Assembly (NCBI RefSeq): GCF_004421105.1
Contig: NZ_CP038033.1
Location: forward strand, 3,057,659 to 3,121,658
Direction of reading: 5' to 3'
Length of the DNA: 64,000 bases
Origin: Nitrosococcus wardiae
GTDB lineage: Bacteria; Pseudomonadota; Gammaproteobacteria; Nitrosococcales; Nitrosococcaceae
Shown here piece after piece: positions 38,502-46,639 of the stretch. The translations under genes were made by a program, and so were the position numbers. The notes below the pieces were generated by a model, which saw nothing but the letters and a program-made list of their open reading frames with translations, ran no database searches and was not told where the DNA came from. How positions within the stretch are numbered: the first letter of the stretch is position 1; every line of letters begins with the position of its first letter.

Positions 38502-39790
38502 GAAGTCACCTCCAACACCATGGCAGCCCCCATTCCTCCTGCGGCGCAGGCGGTACATAGGGCCACCCCACCCCCCCGGCGCTTTAACTCCCCTAGAGTT
38601 TGGGCGATTTCCCGGGCACCCGTGGCAGCAAAGGGATGGCCCATGGCAATCGACCCTCCATTGACATTGAGTTTATCCCAATCGACTTTTCCAATAGGCT
38701 CACTGCGGTTTAATTTTTCCCGCGCGAAAGTAGCCGATTCGAAGGCTTGAATCGTGGAAAGCACTGTGGCGGCAAAGGCCTCATGCATATCGATCAAATC
38801 CATATCCGCTAAGGTCATCCCCGCCCGTTCTAAGGCAATGGGTGTTGCATAGGCAGGCCCCAACAGCAGTTGATCAAAAGGGTCCAGGGCCGCGAAGGCA
38901 TAACTTCGTACTTTCCCCAGAATAGGCATTCCCAATGCCTTGGCCTTAGCTTCATTCATTAACAGCAGGGCACTGGCCCCATCAGTTAAGGGAGAACTAT
39001 TTCCCGCCGTCACAGTACCGTATTTCTTGTCAAAAACAGGCTTCAACTTGGCATAGGTGGCCAGATCAGACTCGGGTCGAAGCAAGTTGTCCTCCACCAA
39101 GGTCTCGGTAAAATCAGGAGGGATATGCACGGCCATGACTTCATCGGAAAATTTTCCTTCTCGCCAGGCATGGGCTGCTCGTTGATGGCTGCGGTGGGCA
39201 AACTCATCCTGAGCTTCTCGGGAAATACCATTTTCCTTTGCCATCCGCTCACCCGCTTCCCCCATGGTTTCCCCCGTTGAGGGTTCTGCAATCGCCGGCG
39301 GGCGAGGAAGCAGATCACTTGGAGAAAGATTCCTGAAAGGAGCGAGACGCTGGACCAGGGTTTTGGCGCTAGCGGCATCATGTAAGGCATCCTGGAGGGG
39401 CTTAGAAGCCATCATAGGTACATCGCTGGCGCTCTCTGTCCCACCGGCAATTCCACACTCAATGGCCCCCTCCTGGATGGCCTCTAACACGTTCACCGTG
39501 GTTTGATAGCTCGTGATGCAAGCCTTGGAAACCGTGTAAGCGGGAATCCCTGGAGGCATTCCAAGGCCTAATACAATCTCCCGGGCGACATTAGGGGCCT
39601 GAAGGGAAGGAATCACTTGCCCAAAGACCACCTGATCCACCGTTTTAGGCTCCAAATCAGCGCGCTCTAAAAGTTCCGCACAGACCAACTTTCCCAGATC
39701 TAAAGGAGTAAAATATTTAAATGCGGTTTGCCGTTTAGCAAACGGCGTGCGTACCCCCGCTACAATCACCGCTTGCCTATTACTATTCAT
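38498..39790 (-). CDS. fadI: acetyl-CoA C-acyltransferase (3-ketoacyl-CoA thiolase)
   Basis: Cleaves 3-ketoacyl-CoA with CoA in the last step of beta-oxidation. The nucleophilic cysteine lies in VSKACITSYQTT near residue 90. The C-terminal signatures are NVNGGSIAMGHPFAATGAR and CTACAAGGMGAAMVLE with the second catalytic cysteine. Length 430 is in the FadI range and longer than FadA (387). It is coupled to fadJ by a 4-bp overlap. A 14-bp palindrome lies 45 bp upstream and could regulate it. Confidence 0.93.
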   Translation of the reverse strand: MNSNRQAVIVAGVRTPFAKRQTAFKYFTPLDLGKLVCAELLERADLEPKTVDQVVFGQVIPSLQAPNVAREIVLGLGMPPGIPAYTVSKACITSYQTTVNVLEAIQEGAIECGIAGGTESASDVPMMASKPLQDALHDAASAKTLVQRLAPFRNLSPSDLLPRPPAIAEPSTGETMGEAGERMAKENGISREAQDEFAHRSHQRAAHAWREGKFSDEVMAVHIPPDFTETLVEDNLLRPESDLATYAKLKPVFDKKYGTVTAGNSSPLTDGASALLLMNEAKAKALGMPILGKVRSYAFAALDPFDQLLLGPAYATPIALERAGMTLADMDLIDMHEAFAATVLSTIQAFESATFAREKLNRSEPIGKVDWDKLNVNGGSIAMGHPFAATGAREIAQTLGELKRRGGGVALCTACAAGGMGAAMVLEVTS

Positions 39791-39834
39791 TCGCTTCGAT
39801 TTCCATCAAATACAGATAAAGACAACCTTAGAAG

Positions 39835-39848
39835 ATTTGGCGCCAAAT
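39835..39848. promoter_or_regulatory. 14-bp palindrome upstream of fadI
   Basis: ATTTGGCGCCAAAT is a perfect palindrome in the 105-bp gap between fadE and fadI, 45 bp before the fadI start. It is a candidate operator. It matches neither FadR nor PsrA consensus sites. Confidence 0.45.
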
Positions 39849-39895
39849 TCAAGGAAAGGTAAAAAATTCTCCCTTTCTCGTTCTGGGAATTTTTA

Positions 39896-42172
39896 TCACC
39901 CTGATACGGCTTGCTTCCGTTCCTCAAGCCCCACTCCAGTGAGTTCTTCCGGCGCAAAATCATCCACAGTAATGATTTCCCAGGTCAGTTCTTTGGCTTT
40001 CGCAACCGTCTTTGCCTCTCCCTCTGAAATAACTCCCCCCTCCACGGCCTCTTCAAGGGAGAGGCTTTTCAGCCCTTTCTCCTTAGCTGCTTGATGGAGC
40101 TTTCCATTAATTTCATCGGCAGCTATTACCGCTTCAAAGGCTTGTTCTAAACGAGTCATAGGATCTTCCTCTCTGCCACTGCCCAGGAAAATTCCTGCCG
40201 TCAGCCGATCTCGTGTGGTAGAGGGGGACAATAGCAGGCTAGCGCACTCCCGCCCTAAGTCATCTGGGGGCTTTCTGAAACGTCTGCCCCAAGGGAAAAG
40301 AACCCCGCGCAATAGCCAACCTACAGGACGGGAGGGAAAATTTGCCAAGATATCCTCGAATGTCTGTTGGATAAGATAAAGTTCTCTCTGGCTACACCAA
40401 TGCAGCAAGGGAAGATCTTGCTGTGGCTGACCATCATCCTCAAATCTCTTTAGAAGACCACTGAGTAAATACATATGGCTCAGACAGTCCCCTAGACGAC
40501 CCGATAGTTTCTCCCGCCGTTTCAACTCTCCCCCCAGAATTAACGAGGTAAGATCAGCAACCAATGCAAAAGAGGCGCTGAGACGACTCAATTGTCGATA
40601 ATAGCCAACCGTGACACCCCCTTCCGGGGCATGGGCCCAACGCCCACCCGTAAGATTATGCCACCAGGCCCGACCCAGATTGCGCAGCAAAAATCCCATA
40701 TGCCCAAAAAGAGCCTGATCAAAGGCTATCAACCCCTGCTTTTCATCCGGGTCTTGAGCGGCTTGCATCTCTTTGAGAAGATAAGGATGGCAGCGAATCG
40801 CACCCTGACCGAAAATAATCATACTTCGAGTAAGGATATTTGCCCCTTCCACGGTAATGGACACGGGAATCGCATGGTAGCTATTTGCCAGATAGTTATT
40901 TGGTCCTTCGCAAATAGCTTTGCCCCCATGCACGTCCATGGCATCATTGATGCTCTCCCGCATGCGCGTAGTGGAGTGGTACTTGGCGATGGCGGAAAGA
41001 ATGGAAGGTTTATTCCCCTGATCAACCACCGCGGTAGTCGTCGTTCGAAGGGAATCGAGCAAGTAGGCATTGGCCGCAATGCGCGTCAGGACCTCTTCTA
41101 CTCCCTCAAACTTACCAATGGGAAGGTGAAATTGTTTTCGTACCCGGGCGTAATCCCCCGTGGTGCGGGCACATAGTTTGGCAGCCCCGGTGCTTAGGGA
41201 GGGCAAAGATACCGAGCGCCCTACCCCAAGGCACTCCATCAACATCTGCCACCCTTGGCCAACCCGCTCCTGGCCGCCAATAATCCACTCTAGGGGCATG
41301 AACACATCCTGGCCCGTGGTGGGACCATTTTGAAAAGCTTGATAGGAAGGATAATGGCGCCGCCCAATTTGAACGCCCGGCGTGCCCGTAGGAACCAGGG
41401 CGAGGGTAATGCCAATATCTTCCTTCTCCCCCAACAGATGCTCCGGATCATATAAGTGGAATGCCAGCCCTAATACGGTCGCAACGGGACCTAGAGTAAT
41501 GTAGCGTTTATTCCAGGAAACCCGCATACCCAAAGTACGCTTGCCTTGATAATCACCATAGCAAATGATCCCTGAGTCAGGCATGGAAGCGGCATCGGAA
41601 CCGGCGGTAGGACCTGTCATGGCAAAACAGGGTAACTCCTCGCCCCGGGCTAATCGGGGGAGATAATGGCTTTTTTGTTCTTCAGTGCCGTAGAGTAACA
41701 AAAGCTCCGAGGGACCCAAAGAGTTAGGTACCATAACAGTCACCGCAGCCGTCACACTCCGGCTGGCCAATTTGACAATGACCGAGGAGTGAGCCAAGGC
41801 CGAGAACTCCAGTCCTCCATAGGCCTTAGGGATAATCATTCCCCAAAAACCATTATCCTTGATAAACTGCCAAACTTCGGGGGGCAAATCCTTCCGCTCA
41901 TGGTTAATTTCCCAATCATCCAGGAGCCGACAGAGTTCTTCGGTAGGGTCATCGATAAAGGCCTGCTCCTCCTCCGTAAGCTGGGACGGAGGTAAATCAT
42001 GTAGATATTTCCAATCGGGCCTTCCGGAAAAGAGTTCGGCCTCCCAACTTACTGTGCCTGCATGCAATGCCTGTTGCTCTGTCTTTGAAAGAGGGGGTAA
42101 TACGCGGCGTATCCTATTGAGTACCGGTCGACTAATCAGATTGCGCCGCAAAGATGAGAGAAAAGTAGCCAT
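39896..42172 (-). CDS. fadE: acyl-CoA dehydrogenase, FadE type
   Basis: Introduces the trans-2 double bond in acyl-CoA. The large FadE form is shown by 758 residues and by an N-terminal extension (about 90 residues) before WQFIKDNGFWGMIIPKAYGGLEFS. Further blocks are CFAMTGPTAGSDAASMPDSG, FHLPIGKFEGVEE, and DAMDVHGGKAICEGPNNYLANSYHAIPVSITVEGANILTRSMIIFGQGAIRCHP. The C-terminal FadE-specific domain follows. I set the start at ATG 42172, preceded by AGGGGGTT. The gene is upstream of fadI on the same strand and divergent from the acetyl-CoA hydrolase gene. Confidence 0.93.
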   Translation of the reverse strand: MATFLSSLRRNLISRPVLNRIRRVLPPLSKTEQQALHAGTVSWEAELFSGRPDWKYLHDLPPSQLTEEEQAFIDDPTEELCRLLDDWEINHERKDLPPEVWQFIKDNGFWGMIIPKAYGGLEFSALAHSSVIVKLASRSVTAAVTVMVPNSLGPSELLLLYGTEEQKSHYLPRLARGEELPCFAMTGPTAGSDAASMPDSGIICYGDYQGKRTLGMRVSWNKRYITLGPVATVLGLAFHLYDPEHLLGEKEDIGITLALVPTGTPGVQIGRRHYPSYQAFQNGPTTGQDVFMPLEWIIGGQERVGQGWQMLMECLGVGRSVSLPSLSTGAAKLCARTTGDYARVRKQFHLPIGKFEGVEEVLTRIAANAYLLDSLRTTTTAVVDQGNKPSILSAIAKYHSTTRMRESINDAMDVHGGKAICEGPNNYLANSYHAIPVSITVEGANILTRSMIIFGQGAIRCHPYLLKEMQAAQDPDEKQGLIAFDQALFGHMGFLLRNLGRAWWHNLTGGRWAHAPEGGVTVGYYRQLSRLSASFALVADLTSLILGGELKRREKLSGRLGDCLSHMYLLSGLLKRFEDDGQPQQDLPLLHWCSQRELYLIQQTFEDILANFPSRPVGWLLRGVLFPWGRRFRKPPDDLGRECASLLLSPSTTRDRLTAGIFLGSGREEDPMTRLEQAFEAVIAADEINGKLHQAAKEKGLKSLSLEEAVEGGVISEGEAKTVAKAKELTWEIITVDDFAPEELTGVGLEERKQAVSG

Positions 42173-42274
42173 TCTTAACCCCCTATGGTTCTCGCTGAGA
42201 AGCACCCTGCCCTTTGCTAGAAGCAGATCACACGCTAGGAAGAGCGAGGATCACTAAAGCAGGTCGCACACAAA

Positions 42275-42293
42275 TTAAGTGTAGTCCACTTAA
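42275..42293. promoter_or_regulatory. inverted repeat TTAAGTG-N5-CACTTAA between fadE and the acetyl-CoA hydrolase gene
   Basis: Seven-base perfect arms with a five-base spacer, about 100 bp before fadE and 110 bp before the divergent gene. It is a plausible binding site for a dimeric repressor of both. The regulator is unknown. Confidence 0.5.
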
Positions 42294-42323
42294 GCATAAA
42301 ATTAGAGTAACGTTTTTTGCTGT

Positions 42324-42340
42324 TGTTCCCACAAGGAACA
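42324..42340. promoter_or_regulatory. inverted repeat TGTTCC-N5-GGAACA overlapping a candidate promoter
   Basis: A second perfect repeat with a five-base spacer. It overlaps a TTGTTC / TACAAT promoter-like pair (spacing 16) directed to the gene at 42401. This is typical of an operator that blocks RNA polymerase. Confidence 0.45.
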
Positions 42341-42400
42341 TTGCTACAATCATCTCATCCCCTAGAGTGTCATCCTGTTAGGTAAAGGCCAAAGCCCACT

Positions 42401-44587
42401 ATGTTGAGAAATAATAAAAGACCCATTTACTATACCGATGTTGAAAGCTGTGTCGAAAATACTTTGTGCAAAGTGGGCAAGCACATCGTGCTTGGCACCC
42501 CCATTGGGCTAGGAAAACCTAACCACTTAATCAACGAATTCTTCCGTCGAGCAGTTCAAGATCCCAGCCTAAAATTAAAAATCTTTACGGCCCTAACTCT
42601 AACAAAACCACAATGGAAGAACGGGCTTGATCGCAGATTAATAGAGCCGCTTTCCACAAGAATTTTTGGCGGTTATCCTGAGCTCGAGTATGTTTCGGCA
42701 CTTAAGAAGAACAAGGTTCCTCCAAATATAGAAATTGCTGAATTTTATTTACAACCTGGTAAATTTCTCAATAGCCTCCATGCCCAGCAAAATTTTACGA
42801 GTAGCAACTATACCCATGTGGTGCGAGACGCTTTAGATAGCGGTGTTAATGTTTTTGCCCAGCTTATTAGCAGCACTCAACTAGTAGCGAATGAGAATCA
42901 CTATAGCCTAAGCTGCAATCCTGATCTTACTCCTGATATTATCTTTAAAATGCGTCAACAGGAACGGGGCGGAAAAAAAATTGCCATACTAGGTCAAGTC
43001 AATCCTGAGTTACCTTTTATGTACGGTGATGCACTGATATCGCCGGATGATTTTGACGCCATTGTGGACCATCCTCAATATACATTCAAACTCTTTGCCC
43101 CCCCCAACATGGCAATTAATTCGGCCGATTATATGATTGGGCTTCATGCCAGCACACTTATCAAGGACGGGGGAACAATTCAGCTTGGAATTGGTTCACT
43201 AGGGGATGCTGTCACCTATTTCATCAATATGAGACATCAACATAATTCCGTTTATGGCGATCTTTTATCGGAATCAAAAACCTTGGATAAATTTGGAAAT
43301 ATGATCCATAACGTGGGAGGAATAAACTCTTTTAAAGAAGGTCTCTATGCCAACAGCGAAATGTTCGTTGAAGGTTTCATGCAACTTTATCGTAGTGGAG
43401 TGCTAAAACGAAAAGTCTATCCCCATAAAACCCTTCAACGGCTCCTCAATAAAAAAAGAATTAGCAGCCAAGTTTCTCCAGAAACTTTGTCTTGCCTCAT
43501 AGAAGAAAAAATCATCCCTCCCAAGCTTAACGCCAAAGCTGTTGCCCTACTACAAGAGTGGGGTATATTTAAAACAGAATGGGCATACCAAGATGGTTAT
43601 CTCTACTCTCCTAGGGGGATGGACATCCCTGCCGACCTCACGGATACTCACGCTGCCGAGAAAATTTATCATTATTGCTTAGGGCCTCAGATCAAAGGAG
43701 GACATTTACTCCATGCAAGCTTCTTCCTGGGCCCCCAGCGATTTTATAATTTTCTACGGAATCTAAAAACAGAAGAACGTCAGCAGTTCTGTATGAAGAG
43801 GATCTCTTATGTTAATCAACTTTATGGTGATGAGGACCTCAAAAGACTACAAAGAAAAGATGGCCGCTTTTTTAATTCCGCCCTTATGGTCACCCTTGAT
43901 GGTGCCATAATTTCAGATAAACTGGAAGATGGTCGTACCGTGAGTGGAGTCGGTGGTCAATACAATTTCATTGCCATGGCCCATGCTTTATCTGATGCCC
44001 GCTCCATTATCATGCTCCGGAGCATTAGAGAAAAACACGGCGAAATCAGTTCTAATATCGTCTGGAACTATGGTCATACCACCATTCCCTGCCATTTACG
44101 AGATATAGTGATAACCGAATACGGCATTGCTGATCTAAGAGGCAAAAATGATCGGGAAGTCATCATCGCCTTATTGAAGATTGCTGATTCTAGGTTTCAA
44201 GAAGCCCTACTCAAAGAAGCTAAAAAAGCAGGAAAAATTCCTAAAGGCTACCAAATTCCTGACGGTTTTAAAGATAACTATCCAGAGCGCCTTGAAAAGC
44301 ATTTTCATGTTTATAAAGCACAGGGATTTGTCCCGGAACTACCCTTTGGCACTGAATTTACCCCGGAAGAAATGGTTTTAATGAGAGTGTTCGAATTACT
44401 TCAAACCATGGTGGCTAAAAAAAGGTTTGCTATCCCCAATAGGCATCAGCTCAAAATGATGACTTCTACACCAGAAAGCGCCACAGCCTACCTAAAGCGA
44501 TTACAGCTGGATAATCCCACCACATTGAAAGAAAAATTAATGCAAAAATTGGTACTTTATGGACTTTCTCAAATCGGTGCAATCTAA
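42401..44587 (+). CDS. acetyl-CoA hydrolase/CoA-transferase family protein, long form
   Basis: A 728-residue member of the acetyl-CoA hydrolase/transferase family, longer than the usual 430-510. The central and C-terminal parts carry the transferase features: GLHASTLIKDGGTIQLGIGSLGDA, VGGINSFKEGLYANSEMFVEGF, and the C-terminal block with VSGVGGQYNFIAMAHAL and ITEYGIADLRGKNDREVI. The region 395-500 between the two halves, and an extension of about 100 residues at the C-terminus, are additional. It is likely to move CoA between acetyl or acyl groups. It is divergent from fadE and its stop overlaps the next start by one base. Confidence 0.85.
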   Translation: MLRNNKRPIYYTDVESCVENTLCKVGKHIVLGTPIGLGKPNHLINEFFRRAVQDPSLKLKIFTALTLTKPQWKNGLDRRLIEPLSTRIFGGYPELEYVSALKKNKVPPNIEIAEFYLQPGKFLNSLHAQQNFTSSNYTHVVRDALDSGVNVFAQLISSTQLVANENHYSLSCNPDLTPDIIFKMRQQERGGKKIAILGQVNPELPFMYGDALISPDDFDAIVDHPQYTFKLFAPPNMAINSADYMIGLHASTLIKDGGTIQLGIGSLGDAVTYFINMRHQHNSVYGDLLSESKTLDKFGNMIHNVGGINSFKEGLYANSEMFVEGFMQLYRSGVLKRKVYPHKTLQRLLNKKRISSQVSPETLSCLIEEKIIPPKLNAKAVALLQEWGIFKTEWAYQDGYLYSPRGMDIPADLTDTHAAEKIYHYCLGPQIKGGHLLHASFFLGPQRFYNFLRNLKTEERQQFCMKRISYVNQLYGDEDLKRLQRKDGRFFNSALMVTLDGAIISDKLEDGRTVSGVGGQYNFIAMAHALSDARSIIMLRSIREKHGEISSNIVWNYGHTTIPCHLRDIVITEYGIADLRGKNDREVIIALLKIADSRFQEALLKEAKKAGKIPKGYQIPDGFKDNYPERLEKHFHVYKAQGFVPELPFGTEFTPEEMVLMRVFELLQTMVAKKRFAIPNRHQLKMMTSTPESATAYLKRLQLDNPTTLKEKLMQKLVLYGLSQIGAI

Positions 44588-45255
44588 TGTGTGGTCGTTA
44601 TACCCTTCATGCTCCCATTGAACAGCTCGCTGCCCATTTTCATCTCCTTCAAATGCAACAGCTCACTCCCCGGTTCAATATTGCCCCTTCCCAAGCCGTT
44701 CCCGTCGTACGCAGGGAATCCTCCCAGAGAGAGTTGGCCATGCTACGCTGGGGGCTCATTCCCAGCTGGGCCAAGGAAGAAAAAACCTCCTATAGCATGA
44801 TCAATGCCCGCGCTGAGACCATTGCTACTAAACCCGCCTTCCGGAGCGCATTCCGGCATCGGCGTTGCCTTATCCCTGCCGATGGATTCTACGAATGGAA
44901 ATCAGCAGCGGATGGCACCAAACAACCCTACTATATCCGCCGGCGCGATGGCGAAGTGTTTGCCTTTGCTGGGCTCTGGGAACATTGGGAAGGGGAAACG
45001 GGCAAATGCATCGATTCCTGCACGATTATTGTCACCGACGCCAATAAACTCATTCGACCAATTCACGACCGAATGCCGGTCATCCTAGAACCTGCCGACT
45101 ACGAAGCTTGGCTCAATCCCAAAAACCAAGATACCCATACCCTGACAGCGCTGTTAAGACCCTATCCGCCGGAAAAAATGGACGATTACCCCGTGAGCCG
45201 ACGGGTGAATAGACCAGCGAATGATGATCCTGAATGTATGGTGTCTATAAGTTGA
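44587..45255 (+). CDS. SRAP-family protein (YedK/HMCES-like)
   Basis: A 222-residue protein that forms covalent DNA-protein crosslinks with abasic sites in single-stranded DNA. The reactive cysteine is residue 2 in MCGRYTLH, so the initiator Met must be removed. Other conserved blocks are FNIAPSQAVPVV, WGLIPSWAK, MINARAETIATKPAFR, CLIPADGFYEWK and the C-terminal IHDRMPVIL. The exposed Cys2 fixes the start exactly. The ATG overlaps the TAA of the preceding CoA-transferase gene by one base, so they are translationally coupled although functionally unrelated. Confidence 0.92.
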   Translation: MCGRYTLHAPIEQLAAHFHLLQMQQLTPRFNIAPSQAVPVVRRESSQRELAMLRWGLIPSWAKEEKTSYSMINARAETIATKPAFRSAFRHRRCLIPADGFYEWKSAADGTKQPYYIRRRDGEVFAFAGLWEHWEGETGKCIDSCTIIVTDANKLIRPIHDRMPVILEPADYEAWLNPKNQDTHTLTALLRPYPPEKMDDYPVSRRVNRPANDDPECMVSIS

Positions 45256-45471
45256 TACCAAATTTGTCTTTAAGATGACTGGAGTTCGTGTGTTATGATT
45301 TTCAGAGATATATGCTTCTGTAAGTATGGAGCAAGACCTAATCTATTATTTTTTGCTCTCAATAGTTTCAAACGATGGTTGAGGCAAAAAGTGTTTTAAA
45401 TAGTAAAGTTTATGGGGACTCCCACTCAGAATATTGATTAGCGATTAGTAACTAAAAAGTACCGAAAAATC

Positions 45472-46275
45472 ATGAAAACGGACCCCGTCTTCTGTCAAAC
45501 TCCGGTAGATCCTGAGACTACCCAGTTAAAAATTGGCGTCGAGAGCGAAACCTATTATTTCTGCTCATCCAACTGCAAAGACAAGTTTAAACGTCACCCT
45601 AAAAAAACGAAACAACCGACCCTTACGCGGTGGCAATACGGCAAAGTTCGTCTCATGGGATGGCTGGGTTACTGGATCATCACCATCATTTGTCGCACCA
45701 TTCGCTGGGAGTCTCAAGGAGATAAGTATCTGGAACAGATCTACGCGGCTGGCTCCCGCGCGATCCTCACCTTCTGGCATGGTCGCATTTTCCCGGCAAC
45801 CTGGTACTGGCGGAACCGGGGCATCATTGTCATGGCTAGCATGAACTTGGATGGCGAGGCAATGACCCACTGCATTCAACGCCATGGGTATAGTGCCGTC
45901 CGCGGCTCTAGCTCACGGGGCGGCTTGAAAGCCCTCTCCGCGATGGTGAAGGAGATCCAGCAGGGACGTGACGCCGCTTTCACCATCGATGGTCCCAGGG
46001 GTCCGCGACATGTGGCGAAAGTCGGTCCCGTTATTCTCGCCCGAAAGACAGGAGCAGCAATCTCCTGCTTTCATGTTTCAATGAAACACAAAATCCAACT
46101 CAATAGTTGGGATGGATTTCAAATCCCGATACCTTTCACCCGAGCAATCGTTTTGAAGGCACCTCCAATTTGGGTCCCCTCGAATGCCAGCGAAGACAAA
46201 ATGCGCCAAATCCACATGCGGATGCAACAGGTCCTAGAGGAGCTTTGCGAACAAGGAGATCACTGGTGGAACTGA
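45472..46275 (+). CDS. YHS metal-binding domain fused to a DUF374-type lysophospholipid acyltransferase
   Basis: The first about 45 residues form a YHS/TRASH-like zinc or copper domain: DPVFCQTPVDPETT and YYFCSSNCKDKFKRHP, with cysteines at positions 8, 32 and 36. The rest (residues about 60-267) is a DUF374/LPLAT-like acyltransferase: ILTFWHGRIFPATWYW, MNLDGEAMTHCIQRHGYSAVRGSSSRGGLKAL and the FTIDGPRGPRHVAKVGPVILARKTGAAI block. DUF374 proteins normally stand alone. The fusion suggests metal-dependent control or anchoring of lipid acylation. No clear ribosome site precedes the ATG. The gene stands alone. Confidence 0.82.
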   Translation: MKTDPVFCQTPVDPETTQLKIGVESETYYFCSSNCKDKFKRHPKKTKQPTLTRWQYGKVRLMGWLGYWIITIICRTIRWESQGDKYLEQIYAAGSRAILTFWHGRIFPATWYWRNRGIIVMASMNLDGEAMTHCIQRHGYSAVRGSSSRGGLKALSAMVKEIQQGRDAAFTIDGPRGPRHVAKVGPVILARKTGAAISCFHVSMKHKIQLNSWDGFQIPIPFTRAIVLKAPPIWVPSNASEDKMRQIHMRMQQVLEELCEQGDHWWN

Positions 46276-46639
46276 GAAGCTACACGCACCATAGAAATAT
46301 AAAGTGCAAAGCACGGTGGGAAAAACAGAAAAAAGGTCAGAGCTTGCATTGCGCCTTTCGAGGCACTCCCTATAGCTTCTTCACTAAGCCCTACTAGGTG
46401 CTTACACCTAGCGCTGAAGGTATAATGGTTTTAAAAAGCTGTCGGAAAGCCTTGCTTTCAGCGAAGGGGGGATCAAGGTCGAGCGAGATTCCCTTACTTA
46501 AGCGCTTAAAATTTTGGTGGGTACGGTGCTAACCCGCCTTACCCCCTACTTTAAAAAGGGCTTTCCGCCAGTTTCTTAGCCATGGGCAGAACTTCTGCCC
46601 TTTCTCGTTTCTCCGATAACCAGCGATTTGCTAACTTCC
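46276..46639. other. 364-bp leader region upstream of valS
   Basis: Two features are supported: a perfect hairpin CTAGGTG-CTTA-CACCTAG (46394-46411) and TATAAT at 46421-46426, lacking a good -35. GGAAAGCC near 46444 and GGCTTTCC near 46559 are complementary and could close a long-range leader stem. There is no coding sequence. A T-box specifier was sought and not found. Confidence 0.45.

Noticed and set aside
40592-41176. 194-codon open frame on the plus strand
   Set aside because: Antisense to the well-supported fadE core; no recognisable domain.
46276-46639. T-box or attenuator controlling valS
   Set aside because: No specifier loop or T-box core sequence was seen; only a short hairpin and a possible long-range stem.
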